A program made the position numbers and the translations under genes. Of a DNA stretch of 64,000 bases, positions 11,961-22,097 are shown piece by piece (position 1 is the first letter of the stretch; the number at the start of each line of letters is the position of its first letter). The notes under the pieces were generated by a model. That model worked only from the letters and a program-made list of their open reading frames with translations, had not been told where the DNA came from and did not search any database. This DNA comes from Cymodocea nodosa (Eukaryota > Streptophyta > Magnoliopsida > Alismatales > Cymodoceaceae): contig CM072344.1 in the NCBI GenBank assembly GCA_036874045.1, forward strand, positions 5,552,501 to 5,616,500, given 5' to 3'.

Positions 11961-13885
11961 TTACACATCACATAGCCTACAAATACCTAAATTTAATCTA
12001 ATGTTGCAGAATGTACTTTCGTCTAGAGGTTTTGTAAATATATCAGCTAATTGATTTTTACTAGACACAAATTTTAATTTAATTTTTCCTTTAATTACGT
12101 TATCTCTTAGAAAATGATGTCTAACCTCTATATGCTTTGCTCTTGAATGTAATACAGGATTTTTGGAAAGATTTATTGCAGAACTACTGTCACAATAAAT
12201 CTCAGTTGTATCATAAGATAATCCAAAATCTTCTAAAGTTTGCCTTATCCACAGAATCTGAGTGCAACATAGTGCAGCAGCAACATATTCAGCTTCTGTA
12301 GTAGAAAGTGCTACACAGTTTTGCTTTTTACTAAACCATGACACCAAATTATTTCTCAATAATTGACATGTGCCACTAGTACTCTTTCTATCAGATTTAG
12401 ATCCTACATAATCAACATCAGTATATCCTATAAAATCTATTGAACTATCCTTAGAATAATACAGTCCGAAATTTTTAGTTCCTTGTATATATCTAAATAT
12501 TCTTTTAACTGCAATTAAGTGTGATTCCTTAGGATTAGATTGAAATCTAGCACAAACACACACAGCAAACATAATATCAGGTCTACTAGCAGTCAAATAA
12601 AGTAAAGAACCAATCATACTTTTGTATTTTCTTTGATCTATAGATTTTCCTATGTCATCAATATCTAACTTTAAAGTAGTACTCATAGGAGTTCCTCGAA
12701 TCCTTGTATCACTAAAATTAAATTTCTTAAGCATTTCATCTGCATATTTTTCCTGATTTAAAAATATACCTTTATCCATTTGCTTAATTTGAAGTCCTAG
12801 AAAATATGAAAGTTCTTCTATCATACTCATTTCAAATTGATTAGACATCTCTTCAGAGAATATTTCTATCAACTTATCAGAGGTTGCTCCAAAGATTATA
12901 TCATCCACGTATATTTGAACAACAATCTAATCTTTACCATCTCTCTTAATAAATAGAGTATGATCCACTTTTCCCATGATATAGCCTTTTTCTATTAAAA
13001 AAGTAGACAATCTTTCATACCATGATCTAGGTGCTTCCTTCAAACCATATAAGGCTTTCTTCAATTTATACACAAAGTCAGGATTTTTAATATCTTCAAA
13101 TACAGGTGGTTGTATTACATAGACTTCTTCATTAATTAAACCATTTAGAAATGCACTCTTTACATCCATTTGATATAATTTAAAATCCATATAACAAGCA
13201 TAGGTCAATAATATTTTAATACTTTCTAACCTAGCCACAGGAGCAAATGTTTCATCATAATCTAATCCTTCTTCCTGTGTATACCCTTGTGCAACTAATC
13301 TAGCTTTATTCCTTATAATTTGACCAGTTTCGTTAGTTTTGTTTCTAAAGATCCACTTTGTACCTATTATGGACTGATTTTCTGGTGGAGAGACTAATTC
13401 CCATACATCATTTCTGATGAATTGATTTAGTTCTTCTTGCATTACCACTATCCAATTTTCATCAGATAATGCTTCTTGTATATTCCTTGGTTCCACCATA
13501 GAAACAAACATACACATACTATTTAAATTTACTGGATCTCTAGTTTTAACTCCCTCATTAATATTACCAATGACTTGAGTAATGAGATGTGATGAAGAAT
13601 AACGCCAATTTCTCTGATTTTCCTCAATATTCTCATCAACATCTGAAAGTCCATCACTTTCATCATTAGTTTGATCATTTAAGTTCATATTTTTGATTTT
13701 CTCAGATAAATCATCAATCTCTCTATTGATCTCTAACTCATTTGGAAAATTGATCATATCAACATTATCAGCTTTAGATTGAGATTCTCTAAGAGAATTT
13801 TCATTGAAGCTTACATGGAGGGTTTCTTCAATAGTCCTAGAAGTCTTGTTATATACTCTATAGGCTTTACTTCTAGTAGGGTAAC
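11961..13885 (-). pseudogene. pol: E2 pol, 3' half: integrase tail, reverse transcriptase, RNase H
   Basis: One frame, broken by a single TAG at 12927-12929 (E1 has Gln there), carries the integrase C-terminal part (Val-Tyr-Asn-Lys... about 13885-13760), the RT beginning Trp-x2-Ala-x2-Glu-type linker and Thr-Lys-Trp-Ile-Phe (about 13360), the palm motif Tyr-Val-Asp-Asp (12900-12911) and the RNase H with Thr-Asp-x-Asp...Ser-Thr-x-Glu-Ala-Glu (about 12440-12290). It ends with Cys-Asp-Val and a TAA at 11961. RT and RNase H convert the element RNA to cDNA in the particle. Catalytic residues look intact, so E2 was active recently relative to E1. Confidence 0.9.
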
Positions 13886-14500
13886 CTACAAAAATTCCTT
13901 CATCCGATTTGGCTTGCTTGAAATATCAGTTTTGGATTTAAAAGAGTTTTTGTGAAGTTTACCTAACTCACATGCATCACACATAAAGTTCTTTGAGTAT
14001 TTAATCTTTAGTAAACCTCTCACTAAATGTTTTCTAGATAGTTTATGTAACAGTCTCATATTTATATGCCCAATCCTTCTATGCCATAGATATGCATCAG
14101 CTAGCAAACATGAATTTAAATCAACTGCACCAAAAGGTAAAGATAAAATACATACAGAACCTTTTCTTTTAGCAATAAACTTAATTTCATCTATATTTTT
14201 ATCAATTATTTTGCATACATTATCTTCAAACACTACAAAATATCTATTTTCAATTAGTTTTATGACACTCAGCAAATTAAATCCTAGGTTTTTTACATAT
14301 AGTACATTCGAAATAACACAAGTAGGAGTTATTTGAACATTGCTCATACCTATGATTTTATCTTTGCTTTTGTTTCCAAATGTTACACTTCCTTTCATGG
14401 TATTTGTAAAATTTTGTAATAGACTTTTTTGTCTGATCATGTGACTTGATGCTCCACTGTCCAATATCCATTTTGATGTTGTTTCCTCCTGCAACATAAA
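13886..14500 (-). pseudogene. pol: E2 pol, 5' part: protease and GAG-pre-integrase, integrase core deleted
   Basis: The protease motif Trp-Ile-Leu-Asp-Ser-Gly-Ala-Ser-Ser-His-Met is intact at the start, unlike E1. The GAG-pre-integrase segment follows, with His...His and Cys-x2-Cys (Met-Cys-Asp-Ala-Cys). At about 13905 sequence matching E1 4605 is joined directly to sequence matching E1 about 5190, so some 585 bp of integrase core is lost. The junction sits in an aagc-rich stretch and shifts the frame. Confidence 0.85.
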
Positions 14501-14691
14501 TTAAGAAAAACTTTTTCTTGGTACCCAATGTTGTTGAGGACCAAGTTCATTAAACGCATATTTCTTCTTTTTGTTTAAAAATAGTTTAACATTGTCATTT
14601 ATATTCTTATTAGTTGTAAGTACTATTGATTTATCATTAGCTTCATACTCACATATAGCATTATTGCTTTTGCAATCATTCCTTTTGTTTT
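14501..14691 (-). other. E2 remnant upstream of protease, ending at deletion junction
   Basis: The reverse strand matches E1 about 3837-4030 (gag-pol linker with the Gly-Pro-Gln-Gln-His-Trp-Val-Pro motif). At about 14692 it is fused to the LTR about 76 bp inside its end, so gag and PBS are deleted. Confidence 0.8.
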
Positions 14692-16090
14692 CATAAATAT
14701 AATTGAAACTTTAAAACTCAAAAACAAGTCGAGACATTGTTTTCATAAAATCATTTTTATTCAAGGTTTCAATTACAATATACAATTCAATTCTCCTCAT
14801 AAATTGTAAATGCAATTATATTTCGATACCATGTATCATCTAAACAATTTCATAACTACAAACAGAGAAAACTAATTTGCGGAATTTCAATGATGAAAAT
14901 CTTACCTTTTTATGCTTCACTAAACTTTCTTCCTTCTGATACTTCAAATCTTTAGTGACGAAAATCTTACCTGTTTATGCTTCACTGAACTTTCTTCCTT
15001 CTAATACTTCAAATCTTTAGTGACGAAAATCTTACCTTTTTATGCTTCACTAAACTTTCTTCCTTCTGAAACTTCAAATCTTCAGTGACGAAAATCTTAC
15101 ATTTTTATGCTTCACTGAACTTTCTTCCTTCTGATACTTCAAATCTTCAGTGATGAAAATCTTACCTTTTTTATGCTTTACTGAACTTTCTTCCACTTGA
15201 GAGATTTTCCCCGAGAAGGTGTTTTTGATCCCTGAAAAAGATTTTTCTTTTGGTGTGCAGGGATGGTTTGATCCTTGAAAAGATTTTTCTTTTTGTGTGC
15301 AAGGATAAATTGATCAACGAGAATTCTATGCCTTTATACCGTATCTTCATTTCTTGCATATCCTTCACGTTTAACCACCACCAGTTTTCCACTTCTCCAT
15401 GTCTTTTCTTTTTCCTTCATCGAAACACACATGTTTTAACCCACGTTTATATTTCAAATTTTCTTTAATCATCAGTCCTGGATCTCTGAAAAATTTCCTA
15501 CAAAATAAACTTTCTCGTCCAAAAGTTTTTCATCAGTGTAATAAGAAGTCGTTACTTTAATGTTAACTAAACGAGTAACACAAGTATATATATAACTTAA
15601 CATTTCTAACTTAACGAGTTCCTCATGTGCTATTTCACGTGACAAGTACTGTAGCTAACTCAACAAACTAAGTCTGTGGTGTTATGCTAATTCAACGAAC
15701 CATCTCCGTTGTGTTATGATAACTCAACGAACCATCTCCGTTGTTTTATGACAACTCAACTTAACGAGTTCTCACGTGACCTCTATATAAACAAAACTCT
15801 AACTTAATGAGTTGTCTAAACGTGCACTATTCATGGTACAGAAGATATAACATTAAAACATATCATGCTTTTCAATAAAAACACACGTTAACTTAACGTT
15901 TAGCTAAATGAGAAATTAATGCAACAAAACGACTAATTATTAACTTCAGATCCAATACAGACAAGTATTTATATCAGTAAGTTTTTTCTATATTAATTGA
16001 TGATTTTAATTTCTTTTCACAAGCAATAGTAATTGAGCAAATATGATTATTTTCATTAAGCACACATCATCAAAACAAAAATACTCAACA
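14692..16090 (-). repeat. 5' LTR of E2, truncated at its 3' end and internally deleted
   Basis: It matches 5767-7610 from about 76 bp in, ends at 16090 with ...ACTCAACA (rc TGTTGAGT), and lacks about 300 bp near 15755 relative to the partner LTR. It holds 4-5 copies of the 65-bp repeat (14944-15195). Confidence 0.9.
14944..15195 (-). repeat. 65-bp tandem repeats in E2 5' LTR
   Basis: tcaaatctt recurs at 14944, 15009, 15074 and 15139, again exactly 65 bp apart, with the TTCAGTGA / TCACTGAA inverted pair in most units. Confidence 0.85.
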
Positions 16091-16095
16091 AGACT
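16091..16095 (+). other. Target-site duplication of E2, right copy (agact)
   Basis: Identical to 5762-5766; E1 RT coding resumes at 16096. Confidence 0.95.
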
Positions 16096-17436
16096 GGTCA
16101 AGTTATAAGAAACAAAGCTAGATTAGTTGCACAAGTGTATACACAAGAAGGACTTGATTATAATGAAACATTTACTCCTATGGCTAGGTTAGAAAATATT
16201 AAAATATTATCGGTCTATGCTTGCTATATGAATTTTAAACTATATCAAATGGATGTAAAGAGTGCCTTTCTAAATGGTTTAATTAATGAAGAATTTTATG
16301 TAAAACAATCACCTGGATTTGAAGATATTAAAATCTTGACTATGTGTATAAATTGAAGAAAGCCAAGCACCTAGATCGAGGTATGAAAGATTATCTACTT
16401 TTCTAGTAGAGCAAGGATATATCATGGAAAAAGTAGACCATACTCTTTTTATCAGGAAAGATGATAAAGATCAAATTGTTGTTCAAATATGTGGATGATA
16501 TAATCTTTGGAGCAACTTCTGATAAACTAATAAAAATATTTTCTAAAGAGATGACTAGTCAGTTTGAAATGAGTATGATTAGAGAACTTTCATATTTTCT
16601 AGGACATCAAATTAAGCAAATGGATAAAGGTATATTTTTAAATCAGGAAAAATATGTAGTTGAATTGCTTAAGAGATTTAATTTTAATGATACAAGGATT
16701 TAAGGAACTCCTATGAGCACTTCTTTAAAGTTAGATATTAATGACATAGGAAAATCAATAGATCAAAGAAAATATAGAAGTATGATTGGTTCTTTACTTT
16801 ATTTGACAACTAGTAGACTTGATATTATGTTTGTTGTGTGTGCTTGTGCTAGATTTCAATCTAATCCTAAAGAATCACACTCAATTGTTGTTAAAAGAAT
16901 ATTTAGATATTTACAAGGAACTAAAAATTTCGGACTATATTATTCTAAGGATAGTTCAATAGATCTTATAGGATATACTCATGCTGATTATGTAGGATCT
17001 AAATCTGATAGAAAGAGTACCAGTGGCACATGTCAATTATTGGGAAATAATTTGGTATCATGGTTTAGTAAAAGCAAAACAGTGTAGCACTTTCAACCAC
17101 TAAAGTTGAATATGTTGTTGTTGCATTGTGTTGCACTCAGATTATGTGGATGAGGAAAACTTTAGAAGATTTTGAATTATCTTATGACACAATTGAGATT
17201 TATTGTGATAGTAGTTCTGCAATAAATCTTTCCAAAAATCCTATGTTACATCCTAGAGCAAAGCATATAGAGGTTAGACATCATTTTCTAAGAGATAACG
17301 TAATAAAGGAAAAATTAAATTAGGATTTGTGTCTAGTAAAAATCAATTAGCTGATATATTTACAAAACCTCTAGATGAAAATACATTCTGCAATATAAGA
17401 TTAAATTTAGGTATTTCTAGGCGATGTGATGTGTAA
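16096..17436 (+). pseudogene. pol: E1 pol, 3' half: reverse transcriptase and RNase H
   Basis: This continues the RT broken at 5766; the residues across the join match E2's uninterrupted RT. Palm block Leu-Tyr-Gln-Met-Asp-Val-Lys-Ser-Ala-Phe-Leu is at about 16240. A 2-bp deletion just before Tyr-Val-Asp-Asp (near 16490) and a stop at about 16701 disrupt it. The RNase H segment spans about 16960-17330, with a frameshift near 17070. It ends at TAA 17434-17436. Confidence 0.88.
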
Positions 17437-17765
17437 AATGCGTAAACTCCACAAAAGATAAACATCGTTGATGATGTTGTTTACCTCATAGATGTTATAT
17501 ACTTATCATAAATATCTAAGTAATATCTAAACTACTACATAAGATATTATGTATTTACGATAAAATTATAGTAGTATCTTATTGAATTTACTTATTTTTC
17601 TAAGTTTAATGGCTTTTTATAATTTTAAGTGGAAATGTCAATGAAAAACATTAAATTCCTCTAAAATCCTGAAATTTTGATTAAGTGTTTTCTTTGGATC
17701 AATGGAACTGCATATGATCAAGAATGAGTTTAACTTGATTGATTAAACTTGTAGAATAATATATG
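17437..17765 (+). other. E1 post-pol non-coding block, first piece, with left target duplication atatg
   Basis: It matches the reverse of 11960-11640 in E2. Bases 17761-17765 (atatg) are repeated at 37620-37624, bracketing E3. No ORF. Confidence 0.85.
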
Positions 17766-18631
17766 TGTTTAGAATGAAAAAGTGCATAATATTAACGGTT
17801 AAATGATGGTTAATTGCATAATATTTAGCTTATCATATTGATATAGATTTTTACATTTCACCTTTTGTCCATTTTCATGAACATCTCAAAACAAAAATAC
17901 CAAAAACAACAACTTATCTAATTTTATATTTAGTATTTAAGTGTTGTATTGTTTGTTTTGTATCGTGATTAAAGTTATCATTGTCAGTATTGTGAATGTT
18001 TTATGTTTGTTTGATTCAGAAAATAGAAAATAGTATTACAGTTTACTGAAATTAATTCGTTCCAGGTACTTCAAGATTTTAATGGTTACTATTTGAAATA
18101 TTTGAATGTTAGTATTGCTTAATGATAAATCTAATATTAACTAGCATTAAAGAGCTTAATTGATGTTATTTACAATCTGTGTAACTGCCCAATGGTTGGC
18201 CGAATTCCTTTGTAAATAGCAGTATTAAACTAGAAAGATAGGCTCGTGGAGTTAACTTAAGTCCACGAGATTAGTCCGTTAAGTTAGCCATAACTCCACA
18301 AACTTAGTCCGTTGTATTAACTGTAACTCAATGGAGTGATTACTAAACACATTAAGTATAATATAAAAAAACAGAACAATACACAATTCTTACTCAATTC
18401 TCTATGGGATCGACCTGTACTTGCACACAAATACAATATACACTGTGCACTTGCAATTAAAATACAAATTGGAATTAATATCTAATTTGTTTGAAAGGTT
18501 GTTTGTTTACTTCTAAAAGAAATTATTGATATAAGCATAAAGACAAATTAACCAAGTTAAAAATAGAAGTTAACAAATCCAAGTTTTATGGCGTTGTTGC
18601 TTGGGAACTAAAGAAGTTCTCTGGTGCCGCC
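17766..18631 (+). repeat. E3 LTR1, outer 5' LTR with large internal deletion
   Basis: It starts TGTTTAGAATGAAAAAGTGC. At about 17837 it jumps to sequence equal to LTR3 about 36815, a loss of about 1.1-1.2 kb that removed the TATA region. It stops at ggtgccgcc, 14 bp short of the LTR3 end, exactly where LTR2 begins. LTR1 and LTR3 share a terminal extension containing a PBS-like TGGCGTTGTTGC that LTR2 lacks. Confidence 0.85.
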
Positions 18632-20799
18632 TGTTTAGAATGAAAAAGTGCATATTATTAATAGTTAAATGATAGTTAATTGCATAATATTTAGCTTATC
18701 ATATAAGAATTAAGCCATTAAGTTATAATTGCACTATTATATGCTTTAATTGAAGAATTTGCTTAATTTGGGGGAACTAATGTTAATTTAGTACATTTAT
18801 GAACTATCAGTAAGTTGCAGGTTGTGAAATTCTTAAGTATCCAAATTTTCTGATATTTCGGATAGTTATGTTTAGCATACCGAACAAATTCGGACAGTTA
18901 TGCCTAGCAAATCGAATATGTATCAGATAGTTATGTTTAAATTGTCGAACAGTTATGTTTTGAGAGAATATTTTATTATTTCCTGAAGTACACGTGTCGA
19001 AACCATAATGAATGACTTAAGTGAACTTTCGGTGAGTTATCTATAACTATCTAAAATTGCAGCTAAGCATCGGATAGTTATCCCTGTAACTCTCCAAAAT
19101 CTCTTTTTATTTATAAAATAGCTGAGGACACGTGTCATGTTCTGGGAAAGTGACTTAAGTGGATTTTCGGTGAGTTAGTTGTAACTATCCGAAATGCATC
19201 TGAGCATCGGATAGTTAGACCTGTAACTCTCCGAAATGTTATTTTATGATTAAACTACTGCTGACACGTGTTGAGATCTAGTAGATTTACTTAAGTTATA
19301 TATCGGTGAGTTATTTATAACTATCTGAAATGCACCTGAGCATCGGATAGTTAAATTTATGCACGTGTTTTATAGTTAAATCAACGAAGAAAGTCCATTG
19401 AGTTATCTGTAACTCCACGGACTATATATTTTCTAATATGCCACTGTAGCGGTTGCAAGAACAAATAGTTGGAAGAGAAAAACCACATTTGCATGTATCA
19501 CGCAGGAATTCAATCACGCAGGGAGAAGAAAGCATTGTCATTGATATGAATGAAGGAAATCCAACTGACCATTCAAGTAGAAGTAGTTACTACTGAAGAA
19601 ATATAAAAGAAAAGAAGAAAAAAAGAAGAAAGTGTGTGTGATCGATGGGCAGACAGTGTGTGCAGAGAAGGATCGACGTTGCAATTCTCTAAAGTACCAC
19701 ACCAACCATCATCATCACCACCATCACCACACCATAATCACCAATCATCGGAGGTCTATGAGGATACTTGCCTGATGTTGGGTCGATTCCGAGCCAAACA
19801 TAGTGCTTGACAACCACTGTGAAGAGTGATCGTGTCGCAGGAAGGGAAGCCATTTTCACCAAGCACCGACTCATATTTTAGGAGATCGTAAAGCTTTTAG
19901 CCTTAGCTTCGGGTTGATGCCTGTATGCCGAAGAGGAGATCATCTTGCAATTCTGGACTCGCGATTCTATAGGGAGAGGAGACAGAATTGTAAGTGATTT
20001 AATTTTTAGTGGTGTAATCGCATTGCAAGTAGTGTCGGAAGTATTTACTGTCAAGTGAGATTACTTTACATTTCACCTTTCGCCCATTTCCATGTTCATA
20101 TTAAAACAAAAATACCAAAAACAATTTATCTATGTTTGTATGTTGTATTTGAGTATTGTATTGTTTGTGTTGTATCGTGATTAATGTTATCTTTGTCAGT
20201 GTTGTGATTGTTTTATGTTTATTTTAGTTTTACAGTTTACTGAAATTGGTTCGTTCAAAAGACTTAAAGATTTTAATGGTTACTATTTGAATTATTTGAA
20301 CGTTAGTATTGTTCAATGATAAATCCAATGTTAACTAACATTAAAGAGCTTAATTGATGTTATTTACAATCTGTGGAATCGCCCAATGGTTGTCCGAATT
20401 CCTCTATAAATAGTAGTATTAAAAAAAGAAAAGACAGGCTCGTGGAGTTAAGTCCACGAGGTTAGTCTGTTGAGTTATCCATAACTTAACGAACTTAGTC
20501 CGTTGAGTTAATTGTAAGTCAACGGAGAGCTTATTGAATATATAAATTTGATTTTTAACAAGCAAACAGTTCTCAAGTTCGTCAGCAATTCCCTGTGGGA
20601 TCGACCTATACTGGCACACTGATACAATAGACACTATGCACTTGTAGTTAAAGTACAAATTGGAATTAATATCTAAATTGTATTAAAGGTTGTTTGTTTA
20701 CTTCTAAAAGAAAGAATAGGCATAAAGATAAATTAACTAAGTAAAAACAGAAGTAACAAATCCAAGTTTTTCTAGTGTAGTGCTGGGAAAACCCAAACA
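18632..20799 (+). repeat. E3 LTR2 (2168 bp), adjacent to PBS
   Basis: It starts TGTTTAGAATG and ends CCCAAACA, followed by a 7-nt spacer and the PBS. TATAAAAG lies at 19602-19609. The 18840-19440 part holds repeated TCGGATAGTTA / TAACTATCCGA and TCGGTGAGTTA motifs; 20440-20530 holds CGTTGAGTTA-type motifs. A conserved antisense ORF lies at 19689-19874. Confidence 0.88.
19602..19609 (+). promoter_or_regulatory. Gypsy LTR TATA box
   Basis: TATAAAAG is kept in the other LTRs of the family: 36349-36356 (+), 39096-39103 (-) and 60751-60758 (-). A purine-rich leader follows. Confidence 0.65.
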
Positions 20800-20806
20800 A
20801 GTTTTA

Positions 20807-20823
20807 TGGCGCCGTTTCCAAGG
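20807..20823 (+). other. Primer-binding site of E3, tRNA-Asp-like
   Basis: TGGCGCCGTTTCCAAGG, 7 nt after LTR2, resembles the Athila-type TGGCGCCGTTGCCGGGG. E4 has the degenerate equivalent at 59551-59567. Confidence 0.8.
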
Positions 20824-20913
20824 AATTGAATTGAATTGAATTGATATAAGCAATTGTTAGAGCTATTTCGTTTTAATAGCTAGAGTTGTGTGTTTTTTTC
20901 TGTAATTGAGAAT

Positions 20914-22097
20914 ATAGCATATGCTTATACTCAAAGATTTCTGAAACCTGTAATTAGCATATGTGAATTCTGCAATTCTGAAGGACATGACATTTCTAAT
21001 TGTTTGAAATTGAAACATTTATAGATGGTTAGATCCCATGAACAACAAATGAATTATCCTCAATATAATAGAGCTGAGTATGAGAATCTTATAGTTTACC
21101 CAACTGATGGTCATTATAGAATGTGTAATATGATGAGAGACACTGAAGTTTGAGATAGCTATGACAGACTGGAGCATAGTATAGAGCAAAATCTAGACAA
21201 ACTAGAATACTTTATGTGTCAACAACAAGAAGTTAACCAATTAAACTATAAGGAAGCATATTCAAAACCTAAACAGGATATAATTTACGAAACTGAAAAA
21301 ACCATAATGAAAATTAATCAATAAGTGAATGCAATGAAATTAGATGATCTGGAAACAAAATTAAAAGCATTAGATGAAAATGCAATGAAAAATACAAGTT
21401 ATGCAACAGGACAATGAAAATTATAATGTTATAAACCTGCAGAATTTGCAAAATATACAGCAAACAGAAAATACTAATGCAAGAGAATTTAAAGAATGCA
21501 CTTTAAAACTAAAAACAATTGAAGATCATAATCACAAAAATGATATACAAAAACATCTTGAAAGTAACGAAAATCTAGAAGATGTATGTGTAACATTAAG
21601 ATTTGGAACTAATATACTACCAAGAACTCAAAATGAAAATGATATGAAGGTGGATAAGAGTAAAAATCAAAATGATAATGAAAATGTAATAGCTGAAAAT
21701 CTAGAAATCACTAAAGAACAATCTGAATCTGTGAATGAAGCTAAAAATGATCAAACAAATCAACTGAAAGAAAAAGAGTCTTTGAAATCAAAATCTTTAG
21801 CACCCTATCCTGAAAGATTACAACAAACAATTCTTGAAAAATAAGAAAAAATCAGAGAAATTTTTGAAAAAGTACAAGTTAACATTCCTTTGTTAGATCT
21901 ATTATAGAAAATGCCACCTTATGCTAAATTTCTGAAGGATTAGTGTACTAAGAAAAGAGAGCGAAAAGTTCTTAGAAATGTCTTTTTAGTTGAGTAAAGT
22001 AGTTCCCTATTTCTGCCACAAATTCCTAAAAAGTTATCTGATCCTGGAATCCCTGTTATATCATGCACCATAGGAAATACCATTCTAGAAAGAACCT
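20914..22097 (+). pseudogene. E3 5' ORF: zinc knuckle and gag-protease linker, no capsid domain
   Basis: E4 shows the start (Met-Ala-Tyr-Ala-Tyr-Ala-Gln); here that ATG is ATA at 20914. A good CX2CX4HX4C knuckle follows at 20962-21006. After a stop comes a Gln/Asn/Glu-rich, partly coiled-coil stretch (21401-21844). The linker ends with Pro-Tyr-Pro-Glu-Arg-Leu and Asn-Ile-Pro-Leu-Leu, normally found just before Athila protease. The Retrotrans_gag-like capsid region that should precede the knuckle is absent here; it lies at 31078-32427. Several stops and at least one frame change are present. Confidence 0.75.

Larger units (their letters stand above)
5767..16090 (-). mobile_element. E2: copia element of the E1 family, nested in E1
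   Basis: Read on the minus strand from 16090: 5' LTR (3' end missing), remnant upstream of protease, protease/GAG-pre-integrase, an integrase-core deletion, RT-RNase H, about 1.56 kb non-coding, the accessory ORF, PPT and 3' LTR. A perfect 5-bp target duplication brackets it. Its RT-RNase H frame is far better kept than E1's, so it inserted later. The last ~76 bp of the 5' LTR, the PBS and all of gag are deleted, so it is not autonomous. Confidence 0.92.
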
